Positions 1 to 9,349 of a stretch of 64,000 bases of DNA are shown piece after piece; positions within the stretch are counted from its first letter, which is position 1, and every line of letters starts with the position of its first letter. The stretch is from NCBI RefSeq assembly GCF_900104945.1, contig NZ_LT629736.1:2170001-2234000 (forward strand), written 5' to 3'. The notes under the pieces were generated by a model that saw only the letters and a list, made by a program, of their open reading frames with translations, did no database searches and was not told the DNA's origin. Source of the DNA: Halopseudomonas xinjiangensis (GTDB lineage Bacteria; Pseudomonadota; Gammaproteobacteria; Pseudomonadales; Pseudomonadaceae). The position numbers and the translations under genes were made by a program.

Positions 1-835
1 GCACCTGCGCGCCGAGCACGGCGAGCAGAATCCCGGCTGCAATCGCCACGCCACGTAGTTTGCGCCACGGCGGCGCCCCTACCCCGCTTGCATAGGGGTG
101 GGTAAGCAGATTCATTGGCGGTAGCGGTCGACTGCAACGGGCTAATAGAGGAGCGAGTGGAATCGGGCGTTGAGCAGATTCGATGATCTGATCTGAAGCG
201 CCCAGTCCAAGCCGGTCTGCGGTCACTCCGAGCAATTCAAGCTGTCGATCGTCCGCCTCGCGCTCGGCGAGCGTTCGCTGCAGCCAGAAACTGGCCAGAC
301 TGCGCTCGATGATCGCGGGCTCCCGATCGGCCGCGGTTGCGATGAGCTGCTCCTCGGCGCTCGGCCACGGCGACATTTGAACCCGCAATCCGTTGTCGGG
401 AATCTGATCGACGTACAACGCTGCCAGCGGAATCAACGCTTCGACCCGCCATCCTGCCTCGCTGAACCAGCTCTGCCAGGCCTGCATGTTCTCGTGCTCG
501 ACCACCGCGGCGGCTACCCGCCCATCCGCTCGGCGCGGTCCGGCAACGAAATGCAGCTCCTCGAGCTCCTGACCGAGACTGTCCTCCAGTGCAAAGGGAA
601 GCGCAGCTCGAATCGCCGCCTGGCGTCGAACCGGCATCGCCACGCGATACAGCGTGACAGCGGAAGCCGGTACCAACCCTCGAATGCGCTCGGCGGGAAA
701 GCGAGTGCGTAACTCCGCCAGCCGGCTTTCGCCGCTGTCGAGGACGCTCCCCTCCTTATCAAGGCGCCACCAATTCCAGGTAGCGGGCGCTTGGGTCGAG
801 GCGCTTTCCGATTCCGGTAAAAGTACTATCAACAT
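1..835 (-). CDS. gspL: Type II secretion inner-membrane platform protein GspL (3' part outside window)
   Basis: I translated this frame directly from an ATG at 835; it stays open for 278 codons to the window edge. GspL links the GspE ATPase to the inner-membrane platform of the type II secretion system. The visible part is the cytoplasmic, actin-like domain, starting MLIVLLPESESAS. It runs up to NLLTHPYAS (near residue 244), which resembles the NLLxGxYA element that precedes the membrane span in this family. A hydrophobic stretch, GVAIAAGILLAVLGAQV, begins the transmembrane helix just before the edge. The gene follows gspK by 15 bases and lies in the same frame, separated by the gspK TGA, so no earlier start is possible. 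The periplasmic ferredoxin-like domain and any gspM lie beyond the window. Confidence 0.9.
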   Translation of the reverse strand, partial: MLIVLLPESESASTQAPATWNWWRLDKEGSVLDSGESRLAELRTRFPAERIRGLVPASAVTLYRVAMPVRRQAAIRAALPFALEDSLGQELEELHFVAGPRRADGRVAAAVVEHENMQAWQSWFSEAGWRVEALIPLAALYVDQIPDNGLRVQMSPWPSAEEQLIATAADREPAIIERSLASFWLQRTLAEREADDRQLELLGVTADRLGLGASDQIIESAQRPIPLAPLLARCSRPLPPMNLLTHPYASGVGAPPWRKLRGVAIAAGILLAVLGAQV

Positions 836-850
836 ATTGCCGATCCGTTG

Positions 851-1651
851 TCAGGGCTCACAGGCCGTTTGTTCTCGAAGCACCACTTTTCCGTTGGGTG
901 CGTCAAGCAGGGTGCACTGGTAATAACGTCGTTCGCCAAACTCGGCGACTATCTGCAGGCGCATGTACCAGGGCGCTTCCTGCGGTGCCGGTCGCTCCGC
1001 GAATACTTCCTTGATGACGTCGCTGCTTCGTTCCAGATCGATAGCGCTGGCAGCACCGGGGTAAGCCGTCACGTAGGGCGAGAGGGCCTGCCAGGCTTCG
1101 CCGGTCATACCGCTGACGCTCACCAGCTCCGACGCCGTGATCATCGGCCGGTTTCCGGATACTTTCGGTGGGTCAGCCAGTCGATAAACCGGATCGTCCG
1201 TTTCCGGATTCATCCAGTCGGTCACCGCCACAGCCAACTGCGCACCGGACGGCATGCTGACCCCCGATTCCTGAGAGGCCCTGTCGACCAGGCTGGCGAA
1301 GTACCCTTGCTCGACCTCGTCTGCGCCAGCCAGCGCATTGACGTTGTAGCGACACTGCATATTGTCCAGCGTCGCCTGCAAGCGGATGCCGTCCACTTCG
1401 AACGGGAGCACCGGTGACAGACATGTGTCCCAGGGCAGATCATCGGGCCCGCCAGCCTGTTCGAGAACCTGTAATACCATGGCCTCGGCACCAGCCGCGA
1501 TGTGCCTGGACATGTCTCGCTCGAACACCGCGCTGGTGCGGCGAATGTCGGCCTGACCACGCAGGGCCATGGCCACCGCTGCAACCGTCGCCAGCGCTAC
1601 CACGAGCAGCGCCGTGACCAGAGCGATACCCCGCTGTCTGGTCGGCTTCAC
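851..1651 (-). CDS. gspK: Type II secretion minor pseudopilin GspK
   Basis: This 266-residue protein is the large minor pseudopilin that caps the type II pseudopilus together with GspI and GspJ. It has a class III prepilin leader, MKPTRQRG, cleaved after Gly8 by the prepilin peptidase, followed by the hydrophobic helix IALVTALLVVALATVAAVAM. Position +5 of the mature protein is Thr rather than Glu, which is normal for GspK and supports a tip position. The large insertion domain contains the NVNALAG and TDWxNPE segments typical of the family. The start overlaps the end of gspJ by four bases (ATGA), which implies translational coupling. Confidence 0.95.
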   Translation of the reverse strand: MKPTRQRGIALVTALLVVALATVAAVAMALRGQADIRRTSAVFERDMSRHIAAGAEAMVLQVLEQAGGPDDLPWDTCLSPVLPFEVDGIRLQATLDNMQCRYNVNALAGADEVEQGYFASLVDRASQESGVSMPSGAQLAVAVTDWMNPETDDPVYRLADPPKVSGNRPMITASELVSVSGMTGEAWQALSPYVTAYPGAASAIDLERSSDVIKEVFAERPAPQEAPWYMRLQIVAEFGERRYYQCTLLDAPNGKVVLREQTACEP

Positions 1652-2277
1652 AGTCCCACCGCCATCAGCCGGCGTACCGGACCTACACCCGGTAAATCGA
1701 GCACCAACTCGACCGCAAGCGGCAAAGAGGCGCCCTCACCATCCGCGTCCGCTGGCGGCCAGGATTCGACTCGCTGCAGGCCTTCCTCGGTGCGAATGAT
1801 GAAGAAGAATCCGCTATCGAGCCCAAGCACCTGTTCCGTACCGACCAGCTCGGCGAAGGGTCGCACCCGCATCGCCTCGGTGTCGACGATATCGATGCCC
1901 GGCCACATTTCGCGCTCCAGGCCCCGCTCGGTGATCCTCCAGGCGGTACGGCGGATACGCTGGTCGCCGCCAGCGCCGGCCCGCACCAGCTCCAGCAATT
2001 CCGTATCGCCACCCGCACGCAGACGCAGCGGCGGCAGGCTATCGCCATACTCATCGCGAACCGCGACATCAATGACCTGGGCGAGATCGCGCTCCAGGAC
2101 GCTCAAGGTCACCTGCAGATCCGCGAGACGCTGAGCCTGTTCGCGCGTGACCGCATCTGCGTCCAACACCGCGCGCAGCCCTTGATACGCGACCATGCTC
2201 ATGATTGCGAACACGGCCATGGCGACCAGCATTTCCAGCAGTGTGAAACCGCGCGTCCGGCGTGAGCGGTGAATCAT
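1648..2277 (-). CDS. gspJ: Type II secretion minor pseudopilin GspJ
   Basis: GspJ, 209 residues, forms the pseudopilus tip complex with GspI and GspK. The leader MIHRSRRTRG is followed by FTLLEMLVAMAVFAIMSM, with cleavage predicted after Gly10 and the conserved Glu at mature position 5. The body contains a beta-rich minor pseudopilin domain (ITERGLEREMWPG). It overlaps both neighbours by four bases: gspI upstream and gspK downstream. No independent promoter is visible, so expression should be operonic. Confidence 0.95.
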   Translation of the reverse strand: MIHRSRRTRGFTLLEMLVAMAVFAIMSMVAYQGLRAVLDADAVTREQAQRLADLQVTLSVLERDLAQVIDVAVRDEYGDSLPPLRLRAGGDTELLELVRAGAGGDQRIRRTAWRITERGLEREMWPGIDIVDTEAMRVRPFAELVGTEQVLGLDSGFFFIIRTEEGLQRVESWPPADADGEGASLPLAVELVLDLPGVGPVRRLMAVGL

Positions 2278-2666
2278 GGCAAGACAAATCCGGTGACGTT
2301 GGCTCGCTGGTGCTCTTCGCCACGTTCAGCCATCCAGACCCGGACATCGATACGCTTGACCGGCGGCAGCGGGAAGGGCGCGGTGGCGGTAAAGTCGCTC
2401 ACGTTCGCCTCATAGCCGTAGCGATACGGGCCCATTATCACCTCTCCGGTATGGTTGCCGTCTGCAACCGCCCGCATACCGGCTTCGTATTCAGCGAGCA
2501 CATTCTGCCCGGCCCAGTGCGCCAGCGTGCGCTCCTGCAGATAACCCGTGTTCCGGGCGTGCTCGGAACCGGTCTTGACCAGCGCAGCTAGTGCCACCCC
2601 GAGTACCGTCAGGGCTACCAGCACTTCGAGGAGGGTAAACCCGCGATCAGTCTTCCGGCTGCGCAT
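2274..2666 (-). CDS. gspI: Type II secretion minor pseudopilin GspI
   Basis: GspI, 130 residues, is a minor pseudopilin of the usual length for this family. The leader MRSRKTDRG is followed by FTLLEVLVALTVLGVALAAL, so processing is expected after Gly9 with Glu at mature position 5. The C-terminal part (RIDVRVWMAERGE) matches the beta-strand core seen in GspI. Its start lies 20 bases inside the end of gspH, and its stop overlaps the gspJ start by four bases. The operon is therefore packed without spacers here. Confidence 0.95.
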   Translation of the reverse strand: MRSRKTDRGFTLLEVLVALTVLGVALAALVKTGSEHARNTGYLQERTLAHWAGQNVLAEYEAGMRAVADGNHTGEVIMGPYRYGYEANVSDFTATAPFPLPPVKRIDVRVWMAERGEEHQRANVTGFVLP

Positions 2667-3189
2667 CCAGCACCTCTACCCGGCCATCCGCACCCACCTC
2701 GATGTGCCGTTCGATTGTGCTGCCAGGCTTGCGCAGCGTAATCACGGCGGGCGTCATTTCGCCGGTGTTGCTCAGTCTTATGTGCGGCTCCCAGCCACTG
2801 GTCTGCGGCAGCGCAAGGCGCTTTTCCTCCACTACCAGATCGAGCTCGACAATCTGCTGATCGATGGGATGCGGGCCGAGCTGCGTGTCGGTCACCGGTC
2901 GCCATTCGCGAGTCGCATCATCAAGCAATACCAGTTCGAGGAAGCTGTATCCATCACGCCGCAAGCCGAGCGCGCGCTCGGCCTGGCCGGTGATCATGGT
3001 CTCGTCCCTCGCCAGCCTGAGGACGCCTGCCAACCTATCAGCCTCGCTGCGAACCTGTCGTTCTGCCCCGTCGCCGACCGCCAGGGTCGCCAGACTCGCA
3101 ACGATGCCCACCAATACCAGCACGACGAGCAGCTCCATGAGGGTGAACCCTCCTGAGCGGCCACACTGGTAGGGTTGGGCTCTGTTCAT
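2647..3189 (-). CDS. gspH: Type II secretion minor pseudopilin GspH
   Basis: GspH, 180 residues, is a minor pseudopilin at the base of the tip complex. Its leader ends in GG at residues 13-14 and is followed by FTLMELLVVLVLVGIVAS, with Glu19 at mature position 5. The beta-sandwich domain carries LRLARDETMITGQ, a typical GspH/FimT element. The start codon overlaps the gspG stop by one base (TAATG). Confidence 0.93.
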   Translation of the reverse strand: MNRAQPYQCGRSGGFTLMELLVVLVLVGIVASLATLAVGDGAERQVRSEADRLAGVLRLARDETMITGQAERALGLRRDGYSFLELVLLDDATREWRPVTDTQLGPHPIDQQIVELDLVVEEKRLALPQTSGWEPHIRLSNTGEMTPAVITLRKPGSTIERHIEVGADGRVEVLDAQPED

Positions 3190-3659
3190 TACTGCTGGTC
3201 CGCGGAGCGCTCGATGTTCCAGTTGCCGATATCGGTGTTCGAACCCTCGCCGCCCGGACGGCCGTCAGCACCCAGGCTATACAGGTCGAATTCGCGACCA
3301 TCGCGTCCGGGCCGCAGATATTGATAATCGTTACCCCAGGGATCTTGCTGGAGACGGTCGATGTAACCGCCGGAGCGCCAGTTGCGCGGAGCATCCGTAC
3401 CGGTCGGCCGGGTGACCAGCGCGCCCAGACCCTGCTCCGTGCTGGGGTAGTTGAAGTTGTCCAGGCGGTACAGGTTCAGTGCGCTCTCCAGCGCGCGGAT
3501 GTCATTCTGCGCCTTGGTCGTGCGTGCCTGGTCTGGCCGGTCCATGACTCGCGGGACGACTACCGCTGCGAGGATGCCCAGGATGACCACGACGACCATG
3601 ACTTCGATCAGTGTGAAACCGCGCTGCAACGCGGCGGAGCGAGTAAATGTCTTTGCCAT
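3189..3659 (-). CDS. gspG: Type II secretion major pseudopilin GspG
   Basis: GspG is the major subunit of the periplasmic pseudopilus that works as a piston or screw. The 156-residue precursor has a leader ending at Gly14, then FTLIEVMVVVVILGILAA with Glu19 at mature position 5. The globular part shows the family hallmarks LNLYRLDNFNYPSTEQGL, DPWGNDYQY and a C-terminal DLYSLGADGRPGGEGSNTDI loop, which binds calcium in characterised GspG proteins. The length and spacing are canonical. Confidence 0.97.
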   Translation of the reverse strand: MAKTFTRSAALQRGFTLIEVMVVVVILGILAAVVVPRVMDRPDQARTTKAQNDIRALESALNLYRLDNFNYPSTEQGLGALVTRPTGTDAPRNWRSGGYIDRLQQDPWGNDYQYLRPGRDGREFDLYSLGADGRPGGEGSNTDIGNWNIERSADQQ

Positions 3660-3662
3660 TGT

Positions 3663-4874
3663 TCAGTTAACCAGTGTGTTGAGTTCGAAGATCGGCAACA
3701 GGATGGCGAGCACGATGATCAGCACTACGCCGCCCATTGCCAGGATAAGCAGAGGTTCGAATACACCCATGACGATAGCGATCCGCGCCTCCAGTTCGCG
3801 CTCCTGCGTTTCCGCAGCGCGCTCGAGCATCTTGTCGAGCGTACCGCTGCTCTCACCGCTCTTGATGAGACTCAAGGTCATCGGCGGAAAGTAACCGCTG
3901 CGCTCCAGCGAGTGACCGACGCCAGCCCCTTCACGAACGCGCTTTGCCGCGTCGCCCACCGCTTCGCGCATCGGCACGTTGGAAACCACGCTGGCACTCA
4001 TGTTGAGCGCGTCGAGCAAGGGTACTCCGCTTCCGGCGAGAATATTCAAAGTACGCGCGAATCGCGCCGTATTGAGACCGCGGGTCAAGCGGCCGATCAG
4101 CGGCAAACGAAGCAGCCATCTGTCCCAGGCGCGGCGCGGCCCGGGCCGCTTTAGAAGCTGCTTGGCGACTACCACGCCGACTACAAGCGCTACGAGCATG
4201 AGCAGGCCCCAGTCCCGGAGCGTGTCGCTGGTAGCGATCAGGGCGCGCGTCAGCCAAGGCAGCTCCTGATTCATGCCGGCGAAAACCTGCACCACCTCCG
4301 GCACCACATAGGTCAGAAGCGCGACCGTCACCAGAATCGCGACCGCAGTGAGAATCGCGGGATAGAACATGGCGAGCATGATCTTCTGGCGCATGGCATT
4401 CTGCGCTTCGACGTTATCGGCCAGACGCTCGAGTACCACATCCAGACGGCCGGCCTGTTCGCCAGCGGCGATCGTGGTGCGGTAGATGGCAGGAAACACC
4501 GATGGAAACTCGCCTAGCGCATGCGCCAGAGGCAGACCTTCCATGACGCGAGTTCGCACCGCTGACAGCGTGGAGCGCACTTTCTGCGACTCGCTCTGGC
4601 GCGCCACCGTACCCAATACCTCTTCGATGGGCATTCCGGCCCGTGCCAGCGTTGCCATTTGCCGCGTTGCCAACGCCAGCTCTAGCGGCTTGATCCGTCG
4701 CTGCATGACCGGCATGCGCAACGTCGACTGTCGCTCCGCGATCTGATTGACCGACATGGGCATCAGACCTTGCTCGCGCAGACGGCCCCTTACCTGGCGG
4801 GACGAATCACCTTCCTCGACACCTTTCTTGGTGCGCCCCGCCTGGTCCAGCGCAACATATTCGAACGCCGGCAT
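3663..4874 (-). CDS. gspF: Type II secretion inner-membrane platform protein GspF
   Basis: GspF is the polytopic platform protein on which GspE acts. At 403 residues it has full family length, with two T2SSF domains (about residues 70-190 and 270-395) and three hydrophobic segments near residues 165-190, 220-240 and 370-395. The N-terminus MPAFEYVALDQAGRTKKG is the standard start of the family. It lies two bases after gspE and three bases before gspG. Confidence 0.97.
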   Translation of the reverse strand: MPAFEYVALDQAGRTKKGVEEGDSSRQVRGRLREQGLMPMSVNQIAERQSTLRMPVMQRRIKPLELALATRQMATLARAGMPIEEVLGTVARQSESQKVRSTLSAVRTRVMEGLPLAHALGEFPSVFPAIYRTTIAAGEQAGRLDVVLERLADNVEAQNAMRQKIMLAMFYPAILTAVAILVTVALLTYVVPEVVQVFAGMNQELPWLTRALIATSDTLRDWGLLMLVALVVGVVVAKQLLKRPGPRRAWDRWLLRLPLIGRLTRGLNTARFARTLNILAGSGVPLLDALNMSASVVSNVPMREAVGDAAKRVREGAGVGHSLERSGYFPPMTLSLIKSGESSGTLDKMLERAAETQERELEARIAIVMGVFEPLLILAMGGVVLIIVLAILLPIFELNTLVN

Positions 4875-4876
4875 GC

Positions 4877-6388
4877 TCAGTCCTCCCGGGTAACGCGGAG
4901 GACTTCTTCGAGCGTGGTATCGCCGGCAAGAACCCGACGCAGGCCGTCCTGACGTATCCCCAGCTGCGCCAGCCGGGCGTGACGAACCATGGCTTGCTCG
5001 CTCGCCCCGTCGTGAATCAGTCCACGCAGGGTTTCGTCGATTTCGATCAGCTCATAGATACCGGTACGCCCCTTGTAGCCGGTGCCATTGCACAACGCGC
5101 AGGCTCCGGCGCTGTATAGAGTCGGGGCCTCTTGGGGATCAACTCCCATCAAGCGGCATTCGCTGGCCGTAGCCGGGTGCGGCTTGCGGCAGCTGGCGCA
5201 CAATGTTCGGACCAGGCGCTGTGCAAGCACGCCGTTGAGCGTGGAGGACAGCAGGAACGGCTCGATACCCATGTCGCGCAGACGGGTAATCGCCCCCACG
5301 GCGGTATTGGTATGCAGGGTCGAGAACACCAGGTGGCCGGTCAAACTCGCCTGAATGGCGATCTGCACCGTCTCGACGTCACGAATCTCACCGACCATCA
5401 CCACGTCGGGATCCTGGCGCAGGATCGCCCGGAGGCCCCGGGCGAACGTCATATCGACCCGGGAATTGATCTGCGTCTGGCCTATCCCGTCCAGGTAGTA
5501 CTCGATGGGATCCTCAACGGTGAGGATATTGCGCGTACGATCGTTCAGGCGCATCAACGCCGAGTAGAGCGTAGTGGTCTTGCCCGAGCCGGTCGGACCG
5601 GTCACCAGCACAATGCCGTGCGGGCGACTGATCACCCGCTCCATGGCATCGTAGTGCTCCTGGCACATACCCAGCTGTCGCAACTCGAGGCGGCCGGCCT
5701 GCTTGTCGAGCAGACGTAGCACTACCCGCTCTCCGTGACCGGACGGCAGTGTCGAAACACGAACGTCGACAGCTCGCCCTACCAGGCGCAGACCAATCCG
5801 GCCGTCCTGCGGCAGACGCTTCTCGGCGATGTCCAGCTTGGCCATGACCTTGATGCGCGAGACGATCACCGGCGCCAGCGCCCGCGGCGGTTCGAGTACC
5901 TCGCGCAACACGCCGTCGACGCGCAGACGGATCGATAGTCGATTCTCGAACGGCTCGATATGGATATCCGAGGCGTTTTCCTTCACCGCTTCGGACAGCA
6001 ACGCGTTGATCAGACGAATGATCGGAGCTTCGTCCTGCGATTCGAGCAGATCTTCGGGCTCGGCAAGCGACTGCGCAACCGACATGAGATCGGCGTCGTC
6101 CCCCAGGCCTTCGACAAATTGCATGGCATCGTTGGCGGAGCGCTCGTAACGGTCACGCAGGCGCGCGGCAAAAGCATCGTCGTCCAGCAGCATCGGCCGC
6201 AGCGGATGCCCGGCAAGACGGCGCAGCTCGAGCAGGGCCTGCGAGTCGCAATCAGCGCGAACATACACATCCAGCTCACCGCCGTGCAGGTCGCCTGGCA
6301 ACAGACCGAAGCGCCGTGCGAAACGGTAGCCGGTGTCCGCCTGCGGGCCGGCCTCCGGGATGATGGCGCTGATCTCGCTTTCGCTCAT
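4877..6388 (-). CDS. gspE: Type II secretion ATPase GspE
   Basis: GspE is the cytoplasmic hexameric ATPase that powers pseudopilus assembly. The 503-residue protein has an N-terminal domain that binds GspL. It also shows the Walker A motif GPTGSGKTT (about 264-272), an Asp box region (TVEDPIEY, about 290-297), the Walker B region VMVGEIRD (about 330-337) and the His box HLVFSTLHTNTA. A zinc-binding C-terminal module carries C397-x2-C400 and C430-x2-C433 (CASC, CALC), as in type II rather than most type IV pilus ATPases. It follows gspD by nine bases. Confidence 0.97.
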   Translation of the reverse strand: MSESEISAIIPEAGPQADTGYRFARRFGLLPGDLHGGELDVYVRADCDSQALLELRRLAGHPLRPMLLDDDAFAARLRDRYERSANDAMQFVEGLGDDADLMSVAQSLAEPEDLLESQDEAPIIRLINALLSEAVKENASDIHIEPFENRLSIRLRVDGVLREVLEPPRALAPVIVSRIKVMAKLDIAEKRLPQDGRIGLRLVGRAVDVRVSTLPSGHGERVVLRLLDKQAGRLELRQLGMCQEHYDAMERVISRPHGIVLVTGPTGSGKTTTLYSALMRLNDRTRNILTVEDPIEYYLDGIGQTQINSRVDMTFARGLRAILRQDPDVVMVGEIRDVETVQIAIQASLTGHLVFSTLHTNTAVGAITRLRDMGIEPFLLSSTLNGVLAQRLVRTLCASCRKPHPATASECRLMGVDPQEAPTLYSAGACALCNGTGYKGRTGIYELIEIDETLRGLIHDGASEQAMVRHARLAQLGIRQDGLRRVLAGDTTLEEVLRVTRED

Positions 6389-6397
6389 TCCAAAACC

Positions 6398-8476
6398 TCA
6401 GTTGACTGTCGGCGGCACCGGAATCGACGGTTCCACCGGAACCATGCCCTGCATGGCATTTTCGAACGGTGCAGGCAGCGACAACAGGTAGTTCCAGTCC
6501 GGCAGGACCGGCATGGTGTTGCTCGGCAGCAGACGGTCGTCGCGCTGGCGTTCGCGGACCTGCTGGTCACGTATATAGGAATACTTTGAGTGAGTCAGGC
6601 TTTCCGATACCGCCGTATCGCGGACGATGACCGGCCGCAGGAACACCATCAGGTTACGCTTTTGCAACTCAGCCGTGTCATAGCGAAACAGCCGACCGAG
6701 CCCGGGAATATCACCGAGCCCAGGCACCTTGTCGCGGGTCTCGACCATCTGATCGTCAATCAAACCGCCCAGAACGATGAGTTCATTATCATCAACCATG
6801 ACATGCGTATTGAGGCTGCGCTTGTTGGTGATGATGTCCGCTGCCCCACTGGCTCCAGGGGCGATTTGCGACACCTCCTGGGAAATCTCCAGCCGCACCG
6901 CGTTGCCTTCGTTTATCTGCGGGCGGATACGCAGCTTAATACCCACGTCCTCACGCTGAATGGTGTCGAACGCCTGGCCTGAATTTTCCACCGAGCGGCC
7001 AACGATGAACGGTACGTTCTGACCAACGACAATTTCGGCCTCTTCGTTATCCAGCGTCAGCAAGCTGGGTGTGGACAGAATGTTGCTTGAACTGTCGCCC
7101 TGCAGGGCATTGACCAGCAAGGCAATCTGCGTGCTGCCGATGCTGGCGATACCGCCAAAGCTGCCTCCGTCCGGAAACGATGGGGGGGTGGTGATATCGC
7201 CGTCGAGATAGCCCCGCACTGCACCGGCCAGATTGACCAGTCCGCGCCCGTTGCGGTTGAAATTGATGACGCCTACCCCGCCGCTTTCATTACCCACACC
7301 CCACTGCACGCCGAGCTCCTTGGCGCGGTCGTACGAGACTTCCGCAATGACCGCCTCGACCAGAACCTGTGCACGGCGGATGTCGAGCTGGCGAATGATC
7401 GAAGCCATTTCCCGCGACAGCTCCGCCGGACCATGGACAACCACCGAGTTGGTACTTTCGTGGTGCTGGATACGTACCTGCGATTCGGAAGCGCCGCCCA
7501 TGCTGGACATACCCGCGTTCGGGTCGCCGGTCGTCGCCGTTTCGCCCTGACGGTTACGCCCTTCGGCGATACCGCGCAACACTTCGGCTACCTGTTCAGC
7601 CTTGGCATAGCGGAGGTAATGGACCTGAGTGTCCCCACCCTGACCGGGTACATCCATACGCTGGATCATCTTGCGCAGCGTCGCCCGGCTTTCCGGGTCA
7701 CCGCGGAGAATGACGCTGTTGGTGCGCTCGTCCGCAATCACCTTGGCGCGCTTGGTGAAGTCTTCAGTTTCGCTACCGCTTTCCAGTCCCTGGGCGATAC
7801 GTACGACTTCCAGCGCCGAAGCATGCTCGAGCGGAACGATTTCCACACCATCCATGGATTCCTGATCGATCCGTTCGATCAGACCCTGAATGCGCCGCAC
7901 GTTCGCTGCCGTGTCGGCTATGACCAGCGAGTTGGATTCAGCCGCTGCGGCCAGGTGACCACCCTTGGGGACCAGCGGACGCAGGATGCGCACCAGCTGA
8001 CCGGCGCTGATGTGCCGCACCGGAATGACATGGGTGATCATTTCATCGCCCCGGGTCTCGGCGCTCAGCGACGGGACTTCGTTCTCCTTCGCCTGGACCT
8101 CCGGGACGATGCGCACCACGCCACCGCTGCCGGTGACTGCCGCGAAGCCGTACGACTTCAGAACAGCCAGGAACAGGTCATATAGTTCGCCGCGTCGGAT
8201 CGGCTGACCGGAGACCACGTTCACCTCGCCCCGTACACGTGGGTCGACGATGAAATTTATTCCGGTCTCCTCGCTGACGATTTCGATCAGGCCATTGATG
8301 TCAGCCTGGCGCAGGTTCAGCACCAGTTCTTCGTTGGGGTCTCCAGCCGGAACCACCAATGGTTGGGCAGCGTCGCTCTGACCACTGCCCGACTGAGCCA
8401 TGGCAGACGCGCTCAGCAAGCTCAGACTCAATGCCACTGACAGGGTGAGACGGCGTTTAGCAAACAAGATCGGCAT
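6398..8476 (-). CDS. gspD: Type II secretion outer-membrane secretin GspD
   Basis: GspD forms the outer-membrane channel. The 692-residue precursor has a Sec signal peptide (residues 1-27, ending SASAMAQ). Four periplasmic N domains follow (N0 near 50-125 with INFIVDPRVRGEVNV, then N1-N3), then the secretin core from about residue 330 with VLVEAVIAEV, VPFIVGRSVE, RLEISQEVS and DDNELIVLGGLIDD. A short S domain (about 630-692) could interact with a pilotin, but no gspS is in the window. Expression is presumably from the gspC promoter. Confidence 0.97.
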   Translation of the reverse strand: MPILFAKRRLTLSVALSLSLLSASAMAQSGSGQSDAAQPLVVPAGDPNEELVLNLRQADINGLIEIVSEETGINFIVDPRVRGEVNVVSGQPIRRGELYDLFLAVLKSYGFAAVTGSGGVVRIVPEVQAKENEVPSLSAETRGDEMITHVIPVRHISAGQLVRILRPLVPKGGHLAAAAESNSLVIADTAANVRRIQGLIERIDQESMDGVEIVPLEHASALEVVRIAQGLESGSETEDFTKRAKVIADERTNSVILRGDPESRATLRKMIQRMDVPGQGGDTQVHYLRYAKAEQVAEVLRGIAEGRNRQGETATTGDPNAGMSSMGGASESQVRIQHHESTNSVVVHGPAELSREMASIIRQLDIRRAQVLVEAVIAEVSYDRAKELGVQWGVGNESGGVGVINFNRNGRGLVNLAGAVRGYLDGDITTPPSFPDGGSFGGIASIGSTQIALLVNALQGDSSSNILSTPSLLTLDNEEAEIVVGQNVPFIVGRSVENSGQAFDTIQREDVGIKLRIRPQINEGNAVRLEISQEVSQIAPGASGAADIITNKRSLNTHVMVDDNELIVLGGLIDDQMVETRDKVPGLGDIPGLGRLFRYDTAELQKRNLMVFLRPVIVRDTAVSESLTHSKYSYIRDQQVRERQRDDRLLPSNTMPVLPDWNYLLSLPAPFENAMQGMVPVEPSIPVPPTVN

Positions 8477-8482
8477 CGTGTC

Positions 8483-9349
8483 CTAGTCCATCATTATCGT
8501 TATGTTCATCGGTTCGCCGTTTCGCTCAAGCGAGACGGACACGGAGCTAGCACTACCCAACTCCTGAAGAATATCGCGGTAGTCATTGATCTCGGATACC
8601 GGCGTCCCCTCGACGGCGATGATCACGTCGCCCGGCTGTAGCCCGGCGGCCTCGAACTCGCGTTCGTTGCGCGCGGGATTCACCTCAAGACCGTACATCT
8701 GGCCATCCTGCAGGACCGGACTGGCTGTGATGACTTCCATGAAGCGGGCCGGGTCCTGCATCCAGGCGTCACGATCGATACGGGCCAGGCCGCCGTCCGC
8801 TGCCAAACTGGCACTGGAGTCGGTTTGCGGGAGACTGGCCGCGGGGCGCTGGCGGCTTCGCGAGCCCCCTTCAGCCTGGGCGCGCTTGAGCCGCAACGTT
8901 TCCAGCTTGCCGTCGCGCGCCAGAATGACCCGATCCTGCAGGACCTGATCAAGCCGGACATTACCCGGAAGCGCGGCGCCAACCCGGTAGAGTTTCTCCG
9001 CCTGCCCCTGGGGCGCCAGAATCGCCCCGCTACGCGAAGGGTCCGGATTGGTGAACACGCCCTTGAGTTCCCAGCGTAAATTGGTTTCCGGCGCATCGAC
9101 AACCGCCGGCCCGGCAGTTTGTGCCTCACCCAGGACGGACAGCGCAGCAAGTTCACGGAAACCGCCCGCATCGCGAGCGGTGGACTCTTCGGGGACAGCT
9201 ATCGCTGCTACATCGCTGGCCGGCAGCAAGCTCGCAGGCTCGACCAGAACCCATACGAGACGGCCGAGCACGACCGCGGCCAAGCCGATCAGTACGAGCG
9301 TGATGACGCGCAAAACGGGATCTAGGGGTAAACGGGCAACCAAAGGCAT
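8483..9349 (-). CDS. gspC: Type II secretion inner-membrane protein GspC with PDZ domain
   Basis: GspC bridges the inner-membrane platform and the secretin. I place the start at the ATG at 9349, which has the ribosome binding site CTGGAGAG four bases upstream; an in-frame TTG ten codons earlier lacks this support. The 288-residue protein has a short cytoplasmic tail, one membrane span (about residues 12-36), a homology region domain (NLRWELKGVFTN to LETLRLKR) and a C-terminal PDZ domain (about 200-285; GLQPGDVIIAVEGTPVSEIND). The PDZ version resembles Vibrio/Klebsiella GspC rather than coiled-coil XcpP, but this is a judgement by eye. It is the first gene of the operon. Confidence 0.93.
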   Translation of the reverse strand: MPLVARLPLDPVLRVITLVLIGLAAVVLGRLVWVLVEPASLLPASDVAAIAVPEESTARDAGGFRELAALSVLGEAQTAGPAVVDAPETNLRWELKGVFTNPDPSRSGAILAPQGQAEKLYRVGAALPGNVRLDQVLQDRVILARDGKLETLRLKRAQAEGGSRSRQRPAASLPQTDSSASLAADGGLARIDRDAWMQDPARFMEVITASPVLQDGQMYGLEVNPARNEREFEAAGLQPGDVIIAVEGTPVSEINDYRDILQELGSASSVSVSLERNGEPMNITIMMD